DNA from: Gammaproteobacteria bacterium GWE2_37_16
GTDB taxonomy: Bacteria; Pseudomonadota; Gammaproteobacteria; UBA9339
Direction of reading: 5' to 3'
Assembly: GCA_001801285.1 (NCBI GenBank)
Contig: MGXG01000086.1
Coordinates: forward strand, 1 to 7,616
Length of the DNA: 7,616 nucleotides
Part shown: positions 1 to 6,070 of the stretch, one piece after another
Position numbering within the stretch: position 1 is the first letter of the stretch
Layout: every line of letters starts with the position of its first letter
The notes under the pieces: generated by a model
The model's input: only the letters and a program-made list of their open reading frames with translations
What the model was told of the DNA's origin: nothing
Databases searched by the model: none
Made by a program: the position numbers and the translations under genes

Positions 1-276
1 GAAAATATTCAGAAAGTTGTTGCCGAGCACTTTAAACTTAAAGTGGCTGATTTGCTTTCTGCGAGAAGAAACCGTTCTTTAGCTCGACCAAGACAAATAG
101 CAATGGCTTTGGCAAAAGAGCTTACCAATCATAGTTTGCCAGAAATAGGCGCTGCTTTTGGTGGGCGCGATCATGCTACAGTTATACATGCGCAGCGTAA
201 AGTCAAAGAACTGGTAGCTGTCAATTTTGATCTTGCTGAGGATTATAAAAACTTATTACGGGTTTTGTCAGCGTAA
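1..276 (+). CDS. dnaA: Chromosomal replication initiator DnaA, C-terminal part (5' end outside window)
   Basis: Frame 1 is open from the first base to TAA at 274-276, giving the last 91 residues. This is domain IV, the helix-turn-helix that binds DnaA boxes (TTATNCACA) at oriC. The stretch ARPRQIAMALAKELTNHSLP followed by IGAAFGGRDHATVIHA is the DnaA signature and aligns with the E. coli C-terminus without gaps. The only clear change in the recognition motif is Ala where E. coli has the first Thr of GGRDHTT (Thr435, a base-contacting residue). A GTG at 43 could be mistaken for a start, but the homology continues upstream of it, so the gene is truncated by the window edge. The usual neighbour dnaN does not follow; the next gene is convergent and a terminator lies between. 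Identification is secure from the motif. Confidence 0.97.
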   Translation, partial: ENIQKVVAEHFKLKVADLLSARRNRSLARPRQIAMALAKELTNHSLPEIGAAFGGRDHATVIHAQRKVKELVAVNFDLAEDYKNLLRVLSA

Positions 277-287
277 ATAAAGGGCAT

Positions 288-337
288 AAAAAAACGGAAG
301 AGTAGTTTTACTTTCATCTTCCGTTTTTTGTTTTTTT
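288..337. terminator. Bidirectional intrinsic terminator between dnaA and the HU-like gene
   Basis: The core stem CGGAAGA (295-301) pairs perfectly with TCTTCCG (317-323), and the A-run at 289-294 pairs with the T-run at 324-329. The 15-base loop can form a further small hairpin (GTA 302-304 with TAC 309-311). On the plus strand the stem runs into TTTTTTG and seven more Ts; on the minus strand the A-run becomes a T-run. It can therefore stop dnaA transcription from the left and the HU-like gene from the right. A small second hairpin at 346-360 (TCGG/CCGA) followed on the minus strand by TTTGTTTT may help terminate the HU-like transcript. Confidence 0.9.
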
Positions 338-375
338 AAAACAAATCGGTTTGAATCCGAAGTTGTTAAAATTTT

Positions 376-798
376 TTAAGCAATAACGTCTTTAAGTTTT
401 TTTAAAGGACGAATTTTTACGACGTTATGTGCTGGTTTTGCAGCATATTTCATCGATTCACCAGTGAATGGATTGATGCCTTGACGGGCTTTTTTGGCCT
501 CTTTACGCACGACACGGAATTTCGCAACGTTTGGTAAAACAAATTCACCTGGACCACGTTTTTTTAAATGTGATTCTATCAAACATGTAAAAGATTCAAG
601 TACTTTTAAGGCTTCTGTTTTTGGTAGTCCGTTAGATTCTGCCAAATAAGAAACAATTTCTGCTTTTGTAAAAGGCTTATCGATTTGTGTTATTTTTTTA
701 CTTGGTTTGGCAACTGGTTTAGCGGCTGGTTTTTTGCTAACTGCTTTTGCAGGTTTTTTTTTAGCGGCTATAACTTTTTTAAGTTTTTTCATTACCAT
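376..798 (-). CDS. HU/IHF-family DNA-binding protein with a basic N-terminal tail
   Basis: A 140-residue nucleoid protein. Residues 1-40 are a low-complexity tail of Lys, Ala and Pro (KKKPAKAVSKKPAAKPVAKP), resembling a eukaryotic H1-type tail. Residues 42-138 are an HU/IHF fold: the helical dimerisation part (FTKAEIVSYLAESNGLPKTE), then a beta arm with GPGEFVLPNVAKFRVV and GINPFTGE. The Pro of NPFTGE (about 110) is the DNA-intercalating position of the family. The body belongs to the HU variant with a longer segment between the PGEF-like turn and NPxTGE than classical HU (about 90 residues). It probably binds DNA as a dimer with little sequence specificity and compacts the nucleoid. The ATG at 798 was chosen because AAGGAG (804-809) lies 5 bases upstream; a second ATG at 792 is possible. 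It is convergent with dnaA and is transcribed alone. Family is certain, exact role is not. Confidence 0.92.
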   Translation of the reverse strand: MVMKKLKKVIAAKKKPAKAVSKKPAAKPVAKPSKKITQIDKPFTKAEIVSYLAESNGLPKTEALKVLESFTCLIESHLKKRGPGEFVLPNVAKFRVVRKEAKKARQGINPFTGESMKYAAKPAHNVVKIRPLKKLKDVIA

Positions 799-823
799 AA
801 AATCTCCTTCTTTTTAAGAGTTA

Positions 824-854
824 ATTGTAACCATCTAATTTTGTTAATTAACAA
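824..854 (-). promoter_or_regulatory. Candidate promoter of the HU-like gene
   Basis: On the minus strand TTGTTA (849-854) is followed after 19 bases by TACAAT (824-829), one mismatch from the -10 consensus. The 19-base spacing is long. The start of transcription would be near 817, leaving about 19 bases before the ATG and placing the AAGGAG ribosome site correctly. The -35 lies inside a palindrome (839-856). Confidence 0.4.
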
Positions 855-856
855 AA
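839..856. repeat. Perfect 18-base palindrome upstream of the HU-like gene
   Basis: TTTTGTTAATTAACAAAA reads the same on both strands, with no loop. It covers the -35 of the candidate promoter, so it could be a binding site for a dimeric regulator, possibly the HU-like protein itself or another nucleoid protein. AT-rich palindromes also arise by chance in DNA of this composition, so the function is inference. Confidence 0.4.
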
Positions 857-1006
857 ACCTTAATAATATAATTTAAGGGTAAATAGTTACAGTTGATGAA
901 TAATTTCCATACTAAATTAACACAACTTATAGATATTGCACGTATTTTATGTTTTTTAAAGCAGTATATTTTATTCTAGCGTTTTTAGTGGTTTAAATAA
1001 TTTCAT

Positions 1007-1633
1007 TTACTGTGCAATTGATGACAAAGTTACTTTTAACCAAGTGCCACATCCGGCAAATATCATTTGTACAGCAACAGCCGTTACAATTAAACCTGTA
1101 ATTCTGATCATTGGTCCTGTAGCATGAACCTTTTCCATGCTTTTCCCTATGGGTAAAGATAGGAGCATTAAAATGAAATTAACCCCAAGAGCAAGGGTAA
1201 GGCAAAGGATAGTGACATTTTTACCGTAAATTGAAGTAGCGTAGATGGCAGCTGTTATAACGCCTGGTCCAGCTATTAGTGGAGCCGCAAGCGGGACAAT
1301 AGAAAGATCAGCTATTTGATTTCCTGAGGATGCATCGGTAGAAATAAATTTACCTTGTTGTACAGCACTAAGACCAACAATAAAGATGATAATACCACCA
1401 GCGACACTTAAAGAATAAATTTGGACATGAAATATAGTGACAAGTAAAAAACTGCCTATGCTTGTGAAAACTGATAAAATAAGAAGAGCGGCAACGGAGG
1501 AACGCCATGACAGGGAAAAAATTTCTTTCTTGGTGAAAGGCGGTTGTTCGCTGGCAAGAAGAAGAATTTTACTGGCAGGATTGACTAAAGCTAAAAAGTA
1601 GCCAGTATTTGCAAGTATGGTACCAAGATGCAT
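1007..1633 (-). CDS. MarC-family integral membrane protein
   Basis: A 208-residue inner-membrane protein of the MarC (UPF0056) family, close to the family's usual length. Six hydrophobic segments are visible at about 6-28, 45-70, 74-91, 112-134, 138-162 and 176-196. Family marks are LVNPASK in the first helix, SVAGGIIIFIVGLSA in the third, and DLSIVPLAAPLIAGPGVIT (109-127) at the fourth, the most conserved MarC stretch. The substrate is not established for the family; the historical link of E. coli marC to multiple antibiotic resistance was not upheld, so no resistance function should be assumed. The ATG at 1633 has GGAG (1640-1643) 6 bases upstream, which fixes the start. It is transcribed away from yicC, and its leader carries a hairpin and an operator-like repeat, so it may be regulated. 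I see no clear terminator in the 877-1006 gap after it, so some read-through into the HU-like gene is possible. Confidence 0.9.
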   Translation of the reverse strand: MHLGTILANTGYFLALVNPASKILLLASEQPPFTKKEIFSLSWRSSVAALLILSVFTSIGSFLLVTIFHVQIYSLSVAGGIIIFIVGLSAVQQGKFISTDASSGNQIADLSIVPLAAPLIAGPGVITAAIYATSIYGKNVTILCLTLALGVNFILMLLSLPIGKSMEKVHATGPMIRITGLIVTAVAVQMIFAGCGTWLKVTLSSIAQ

Positions 1634-1674
1634 TTTTTACTCCGGTAATTTAATAAACTAAGTGAAATTAAATA

Positions 1675-1693
1675 AAGCTGGTGAAAGCAGCTT
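1675..1693 (-). other. Hairpin in the leader of the MarC-family gene
   Basis: AAGCTG (1675-1680) pairs with CAGCTT (1688-1693) around a 7-base loop. In the minus-strand transcript it is followed by TATTTAATTT, too weak a U-tract for a confident terminator. It lies about 40 bases before the ribosome site and could be a leader stability or attenuation element. It matches no riboswitch that I recognise. Confidence 0.3.
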
Positions 1694-1745
1694 GAAAAAT
1701 TTAAAAAATAATAGTACTTATATTTTGTAAACAATTTGGTTATTA

Positions 1746-1762
1746 TGCAAATATAATTTGCA
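1746..1762. promoter_or_regulatory. Operator-like inverted repeat in the marC-yicC divergent region
   Basis: TGCAAAT (1746-1752) and ATTTGCA (1756-1762) are perfect inverted halves around ATA. The site sits at the predicted transcription start of the MarC-family gene and touches its -10, a position suited to repression. A partial direct copy follows: TGCAAATATAATT is succeeded at once by TGCAATATAATT. No regulator can be named. Confidence 0.35.
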
Positions 1763-1790
1763 ATATAATTCATCGCGCAGTGATTCTAAA
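1762..1790 (-). promoter_or_regulatory. Candidate sigma-70-type promoter of the MarC-family gene
   Basis: On the minus strand TTTAGA (1785-1790, 4 of 6 to consensus) is followed after 17 bases by TATATT (1762-1767, 5 of 6). The start would be near 1755, giving a leader of about 120 bases that contains the inverted repeat and the hairpin. Confidence 0.4.
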
Positions 1791-1898
1791 TGTTTGAAAT
1801 TCATTAATTTTGCAGGATCGTAAAATTAAAATATTAAAGCTAACCCACAAGGTAAAAAATATGGATATTTTTTATAAAATTTAAAATTTTTATTAAAT

Positions 1899-2774
1899 AT
1901 GACATCCACAATTAAAAGTATGACCGCCTTTGCCAGATGCAGTGACCATAACGAATGGGGTGCATTTACTTGGGAAATACGTGCCGTTAACCATCGGTAT
2001 TTAGATTTGAATTTTCGGTTACCGGAAATTTTTAGTGCTTTAGAAATGGGGATACGGGAAATACTGCGTGGACATTTGGAGCGTGGACGTATTGATTGTT
2101 ATTTACGTTATCAAATAACTCATGTTGCGAATCGTCAGTTACAGATTGATGAAAATTTAGTAAGTCAATTGATTGAGAATGCAAATCAAGTTGGTCAAAA
2201 ATTATCTGGTTCTGTAGCAATTGATCCGATGGCAATTTTGGCTTGGCCAGATGTGTTGCAAAAAAAAGAAATTGATGTACAGCCAGTTAATGAGGCGATA
2301 CTTTCTTTATTGAAAAAGACAGCGCAGGAGTTGGTGACGGCGCGGGAAAGGGAAGGCTTGGCGTTACGGTTGGTTATTGAAAAAACAATACAAACGATAG
2401 TTTTAGAAGCGATTAAAATCAAACAACGATTGCCTGTAATGTTGGATACGGAGAGACGGAAGATATTGACTAAATTTGCGGAAATTAAAGCAGAATTGGA
2501 TGGCAACCGTTTGGAGCAGGAAATGGTTTTGTTTGCACATAAAGTTGATATTACCGAAGAACTGGATCGGTTGGAGATTCACTTGCAAGATATGCGAAGA
2601 ATATTGGCTAATGGAGGTGGGGTCGGTAAAAAATTGGATTTTTTAGTTCAGGAGCTAAATCGTGAAACTAACACTATGGCATCGAAGTCTGCAGATGTAG
2701 AGATCACAAAATCAGCTATTGATATTAAAGTTTTTCTTGAGCAAATTCGTGAGCAGGTGCAAAATTTAGAATAA
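1899..2774 (+). CDS. yicC: YicC/YloC-family endoribonuclease
   Basis: A 291-residue cytoplasmic protein, the usual length for the family. It starts MTSTIKSMTAFAR, matching the MIRSMTAFAR-type N-terminus of YicC, and continues with WEIRAVNHRYLDLNFRLPE. The C-terminal family block is complete: VDITEELDRLEIHL (216-229) and GKKLDFLVQELNRETNTM (243-260) followed by ASKS. YicC and YloC proteins are a distinct family of endoribonucleases thought to act in RNA turnover; specific targets here are unknown. The ATG at 1899 is supported by homology, not by a ribosome site: the bases before it are almost pure A/T with no GGAG-like element. Candidate promoters upstream are weak; a TTGCAG/TATTAA pair at 1810-1837 is the best I see. 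It heads the cluster with gmk, rpoZ and spoT, and yicC-gmk-rpoZ is also a common order in other phyla. Confidence 0.95.
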   Translation: MTSTIKSMTAFARCSDHNEWGAFTWEIRAVNHRYLDLNFRLPEIFSALEMGIREILRGHLERGRIDCYLRYQITHVANRQLQIDENLVSQLIENANQVGQKLSGSVAIDPMAILAWPDVLQKKEIDVQPVNEAILSLLKKTAQELVTAREREGLALRLVIEKTIQTIVLEAIKIKQRLPVMLDTERRKILTKFAEIKAELDGNRLEQEMVLFAHKVDITEELDRLEIHLQDMRRILANGGGVGKKLDFLVQELNRETNTMASKSADVEITKSAIDIKVFLEQIREQVQNLE

Positions 2775-2827
2775 TTTTAAAATTTGATAAGCGTCAATCT
2801 TTTTTTTATTAATTTGGTTTTTAGAAG

Positions 2828-3451
2828 ATGGGTTATACAGGATCATTATTTATTATAGCAGCGGCTTCCGGTACGGGCAAAACCAGCTTGGCTAATGCTT
2901 TGGCTGGCTCTATTTTGGACATTTGTATTTCGGTTTCACATACGACAAGACCAATGCGTTTCGGTGAGAAGGAGAATCTAAGTTACTTTTTTGTTGAAAA
3001 AAATGCTTTTGAAGAAATGATTGCGGCGAAGGAATTTTTGGAATATGCGGAAGTTTTTGGTCATTACTATGGGACATCACAACGTTGGGTTTTGGAGCAA
3101 TTACAATCTGGTAAAGATGTTATTCTTGATATCGATTGGCAAGGAGCGCAAAAAGTGCGCAGAGCTATGCCTGAATCAGTTGTGAGTGTATTTCTATTGC
3201 CACCGTCACGAGATATTCTGCGACATCGTCTGGAGACAAGAAATCGAGATAGTGCTGAGATTGTTGCGGATCGTTTGTTGAAGGCTGATAGTGAAGTTCA
3301 GCATTATAATGAGTTTGATTACTTGGTAATTAACGATAACTTTGATCAGGCTTTGATGGATCTGAAAAATATTATTTTGGCACAGCGTTTAAAATGTCAT
3401 CGTCAAGCTGTGAAACATAAAAAATTGCTAGCTGAATTTTTAATACATTGA
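2828..3451 (+). CDS. gmk: Guanylate kinase
   Basis: A 207-residue cytoplasmic enzyme that phosphorylates GMP (and dGMP) to GDP with ATP, feeding GTP, dGTP and (p)ppGpp pools. The P-loop ASGTGKT is at 13-19. The GMP-binding block SHTTRPMRFGE (37-47) is followed by YFFV, EYAEVFGHYYGTS (72-84), the nucleotide-binding strand VILDIDWQGAQKVR (98-111), the Arg-rich lid RLETRNRD (134-141) and FDYLVIND (163-170). All family motifs are present and the length is normal. An in-frame TAG at 2822 forces the ATG at 2828; there is no good ribosome site. The 53-base gap after yicC contains a weak 4-base-pair hairpin (TTGA/TCAA, 2784-2797) and an 8-T run, which might reduce transcription from yicC but is not a convincing terminator. 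Confidence 0.97.
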   Translation: MGYTGSLFIIAAASGTGKTSLANALAGSILDICISVSHTTRPMRFGEKENLSYFFVEKNAFEEMIAAKEFLEYAEVFGHYYGTSQRWVLEQLQSGKDVILDIDWQGAQKVRRAMPESVVSVFLLPPSRDILRHRLETRNRDSAEIVADRLLKADSEVQHYNEFDYLVINDNFDQALMDLKNIILAQRLKCHRQAVKHKKLLAEFLIH

Positions 3452-3464
3452 TTTTAAAAGAAAT

Positions 3465-3493
3465 TTGTTTTATATATCCTGTGATGGTAAAAT
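3465..3493 (+). promoter_or_regulatory. Candidate extended -10 promoter for rpoZ-spoT-HIT
   Basis: TTGTTT (3465-3470) is followed after exactly 17 bases by TAAAAT (3488-3493). The bases TGG just before the -10 make a TGn extended element, which compensates for the poor -35. Transcription would begin near 3500, about 50 bases before rpoZ. It lies in a 100-base gap after gmk, so it could express rpoZ and spoT independently of yicC-gmk. Confidence 0.5.
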
Positions 3494-3551
3494 AATAAGC
3501 TATTTTTATTTAAATATTTTGATTACATAAAAAATTAAAGAGGTTAATTGT

Positions 3552-3911
3552 ATGGCTCGTGTGACTGTTGAAGATTGTTTGGAAAAAATATCTAATCGTT
3601 TTGAATTAATTTTAGTGGCAGCACAGCGTGCTCGGCAATTGGCTCGTGGCGGTAAATCATTTGTTGCTGAAGAACACGATAAACCCACAGTGTTGGCTTT
3701 GCGTGAAATTGCTGAAGGGTGTATTGATATTAATATGTTGAGTGGTAAGCAGCGCAAACCTGAAAAAGAAGAAATTTTTGCTAAAGCCGATGCTGATTTG
3801 GCTGCTGGGATAAGCACAGTTAGGGAAGATGATATGGTGGAAATTCGACGTGCAACTACGCAGGTAGAGGCAGAAGAAACAGTTGAATCAAATATAGATG
3901 ATAAGGAATAA
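3552..3911 (+). CDS. rpoZ: DNA-directed RNA polymerase omega subunit
   Basis: Omega helps fold and hold the beta' subunit of RNA polymerase. The first 60 residues align closely with E. coli omega: MARVTVEDCLEKISNRFELI, then LVAAQRARQLARGGKSFV, the EEHDKPTVLALREI block and AEGCI. In E. coli the MAR start of omega lines one of the two ppGpp sites on the polymerase, and that start is kept. The protein is 119 residues, against 91 in E. coli. The extra length is a charged, mainly acidic C-terminal extension (about 75-119, including REDDMVE and EAEETVESNIDDKE) that is probably disordered. The start is fixed by AAGAGG (3538-3543), 8 bases before the ATG. The stop is 12 bases before spoT, so the two are co-transcribed. 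The overlapping minus-strand frame is a shadow. Confidence 0.96.
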   Translation: MARVTVEDCLEKISNRFELILVAAQRARQLARGGKSFVAEEHDKPTVLALREIAEGCIDINMLSGKQRKPEKEEIFAKADADLAAGISTVREDDMVEIRRATTQVEAEETVESNIDDKE

Positions 3912-3923
3912 TTTAATTATTTT

Positions 3924-6062
3924 ATGTCTCTTTTTGAAGATTTAAAGTCGAAATTAACTTATCTGGAAGAGCCTCAAATTGCGCAGATTTATAAGGCTTA
4001 TGCGTTTGCCAGTGAAGCTCATGAGGGGCAAAAAAGAGATAGCGGGGAGCCTTATCTAATCCATCCTTTAGCTGTAGCCATCATTTTGGCTGACATGCAT
4101 CTTGATCAAGACAGCATTATTGCAGCTTTTTTACATGATGTTGTTGAAGATACTAGCATTGGTAAAGAAAAAATCATTAGTGCGTTTGGCACCCCTGTTG
4201 CTGAGTTGGTGGATGGAGTTACAAAGCTATCGCAAATGGAATTTTTGAGTCGGGCTGAAGTGCAATCGGAAAGTTTTCGAAAAATGGTTTTGGCGATGTC
4301 TCGGGATATTCGCGTAATTATTATCAAGCTAGCCGATCGTTTGCATAATATGCGTACTATGGGGTCTTTAGCTCCAGATAGAAAGAGACGCATTGCCAGT
4401 GAAACTTTAGATATTTATGCTCCAATAGCCAGTCGACTTGGTATGCATGAAATATGTGTTGAATTAGAAGAGCTGAGTTTCGCTGCTCGCTATCCTCATC
4501 GATGCAAAATTTTGCAAGAAGCGGTAGCCAAGATGCGTTTGGAGCGGCAGCAAATTGTGGATGAGATAGAAAAAAATATCTTTACAGCTTTAACGGCACA
4601 TTCTTTGCAAAAATTTACAATTTTACCGCGTGAGAAGCATCTATACAGTATTTATCGAAGGATGCAGCGCTATCATTTTTCTTTCAAGGAAGCTACCAAT
4701 AATTACTCATTTCGTATTTTAGTACCGGAAAACGACATCTGCTATCTTGTTTTGGGTATAGTGCATAGTTTATACAAACCTATTCTCGGTAAATTTGAGG
4801 ATTATATTGCTATTCCTAAATTTAATGGGTATCAGTCTTTACATACGTCTTTATTTGGACAGGAAGGAATGCCTATTGAGTTGCAGATTCGTACGTATGC
4901 TATGGATAGTATGGCAAACCACGGTATTGTAACGCATTGGTTTTCTGTGAATAATAAAGATAAAGATGAAGACATTGGAGATCCGCAGTTACGTGCTCAA
5001 CGCTGGATTACTAATCTTTTGGAAATGCAACAGAGTACGGCTGGTTCTTTGGAGTTTATTGATAATGTTAAAACGGATTTATTTCCTGATGAGATTTATG
5101 TTTTTACTCCACGCGGCAATATTGTAGAGTTACCCAAAGGGGCTACAGTAGTTGATTTTGCCTATACAGTTCATATCGATGTTGGTAACACTTGTGTTGC
5201 GGCAAAAATCGATCAACAATTTATCCCTTTGTCTACTGTTTTAAAGAGTGGGCAAACAGTTTCTATTATCACAACGCCTGAAGCAAAACCTAACCCAGCC
5301 TGGCTTAATTTTGTTGTTTCTGGGCGCGCACGTAGCAGTATCCATAATTTCCTAAAGACGCAAAAACATTCTGATGCAGTTGAGTTAGGGAAGGAATTGT
5401 TGGAAAAATCTTTGGCGGACTTGGGTAGTTCTCTTAGTGCGATTTCTGTTAATACATTGAAAAGTATTTTAACTGAATGGCATATGCAGAAAATTGAAGA
5501 TCTTTACGGTGATATTGGTCTTGGTAATCGCATCCCCATTTTTGTTGCACATCATTTAATTAGCGATGGATCACCTTCTTTAGAGGATAAAACCAAGCTT
5601 ACGCAAGTAGAGTCAGTAAAGCCACTAATCATCAAGGGTGCAGACGGAATGGCAGTTAGTTTTGCTCATTGCTGTTATCCGATCCCTGGTGATCAAATTG
5701 TTGGTTATTTGCAGGCCGGGCATGGGCTTGTTATACACAAAAAGGATTGTACTACTTTGGAAAAGCTGAATTGTAAATCGGAAATGTATTTGCCAGTTTT
5801 ATGGGCTGATGATGTTAAAGGGGAATTTATTTCGGCAATTAATGTGGAGATAGCTAATCAACGCGGAGCCTTAGCTGCTTTAGCACATGCTGTTTCTGCA
5901 GCGGAAGCAAATATTTGCGATGTGCGCGTTCAAGAGCGTAGTTCTGGGTATTCTTTAGTTGTTTTGTTGGTTCAGGTTAAAAGCCTTTCTCACTTGGAGA
6001 GAATCTTGCGTCATATTAGCAATATTCCGACTGTCATTGGTGTGACGCGCGCTAAAGGGTAA
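3924..6062 (+). CDS. spoT: SpoT/RSH-family (p)ppGpp hydrolase with altered synthetase site
   Basis: A 712-residue long RSH protein (E. coli SpoT is 702). Order: HD hydrolase about 25-180, synthetase about 235-345, TGS about 387-447, helical linker, conserved-Cys region with AHCCYPIPGD (581-590), and ACT about 633-710. The hydrolase site is intact: HEGQKRDSGEPY, H47, HDVVED (71-76) and KLADRLHNMRT (135-145). The synthetase domain keeps REKHLYSIY, the guanine-stacking GYQSLHT and E319 of IELQIRT. However, position 259 is Asn, where alignment without gaps puts the essential Asp259 of E. coli SpoT. The RxKD motif, which marks bifunctional enzymes, reads KFED (290-293). I infer that (p)ppGpp degradation is retained and synthesis is lost or weak. 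The start matches the E. coli N-terminus (MYLFESL against MSLFEDL). The nearest ribosome-like site, AAGGAA (3903-3908), lies 15 bases upstream at the end of rpoZ. The family call is certain; the loss of activity is inference. Confidence 0.97.
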   Translation: MSLFEDLKSKLTYLEEPQIAQIYKAYAFASEAHEGQKRDSGEPYLIHPLAVAIILADMHLDQDSIIAAFLHDVVEDTSIGKEKIISAFGTPVAELVDGVTKLSQMEFLSRAEVQSESFRKMVLAMSRDIRVIIIKLADRLHNMRTMGSLAPDRKRRIASETLDIYAPIASRLGMHEICVELEELSFAARYPHRCKILQEAVAKMRLERQQIVDEIEKNIFTALTAHSLQKFTILPREKHLYSIYRRMQRYHFSFKEATNNYSFRILVPENDICYLVLGIVHSLYKPILGKFEDYIAIPKFNGYQSLHTSLFGQEGMPIELQIRTYAMDSMANHGIVTHWFSVNNKDKDEDIGDPQLRAQRWITNLLEMQQSTAGSLEFIDNVKTDLFPDEIYVFTPRGNIVELPKGATVVDFAYTVHIDVGNTCVAAKIDQQFIPLSTVLKSGQTVSIITTPEAKPNPAWLNFVVSGRARSSIHNFLKTQKHSDAVELGKELLEKSLADLGSSLSAISVNTLKSILTEWHMQKIEDLYGDIGLGNRIPIFVAHHLISDGSPSLEDKTKLTQVESVKPLIIKGADGMAVSFAHCCYPIPGDQIVGYLQAGHGLVIHKKDCTTLEKLNCKSEMYLPVLWADDVKGEFISAINVEIANQRGALAALAHAVSAAEANICDVRVQERSSGYSLVVLLVQVKSLSHLERILRHISNIPTVIGVTRAKG

Positions 6063-6070
6063 AAACTACT

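Noticed and set aside
345..361. Sequence resembling a tRNA T-arm (CGG-TTTGAAT-CCG), as if a tRNA 3' end or attachment site
   Set aside because: The T-loop lacks the invariant C, the stem has only four pairs, and no acceptor, D-arm or anticodon arm can be found. It is better explained as a minor minus-strand terminator hairpin.
685..876. Plus-strand open frame opposite the HU-like gene
   Set aside because: Phe/Trp-rich composition comes from reading Lys/Ala codons on the wrong strand; no homology or ribosome site.
2032..2588. Several minus-strand open frames inside yicC
   Set aside because: They lie opposite a well-conserved gene, overlap each other and show no family motifs.
2784..2807. Possible terminator between yicC and gmk (TTGA/TCAA plus eight Ts)
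   Set aside because: A four-base-pair AT-rich stem is too weak; at most it attenuates.
4106..4393. Minus-strand open frame inside spoT
   Set aside because: Antisense shadow of the conserved HD domain, without recognisable protein features.
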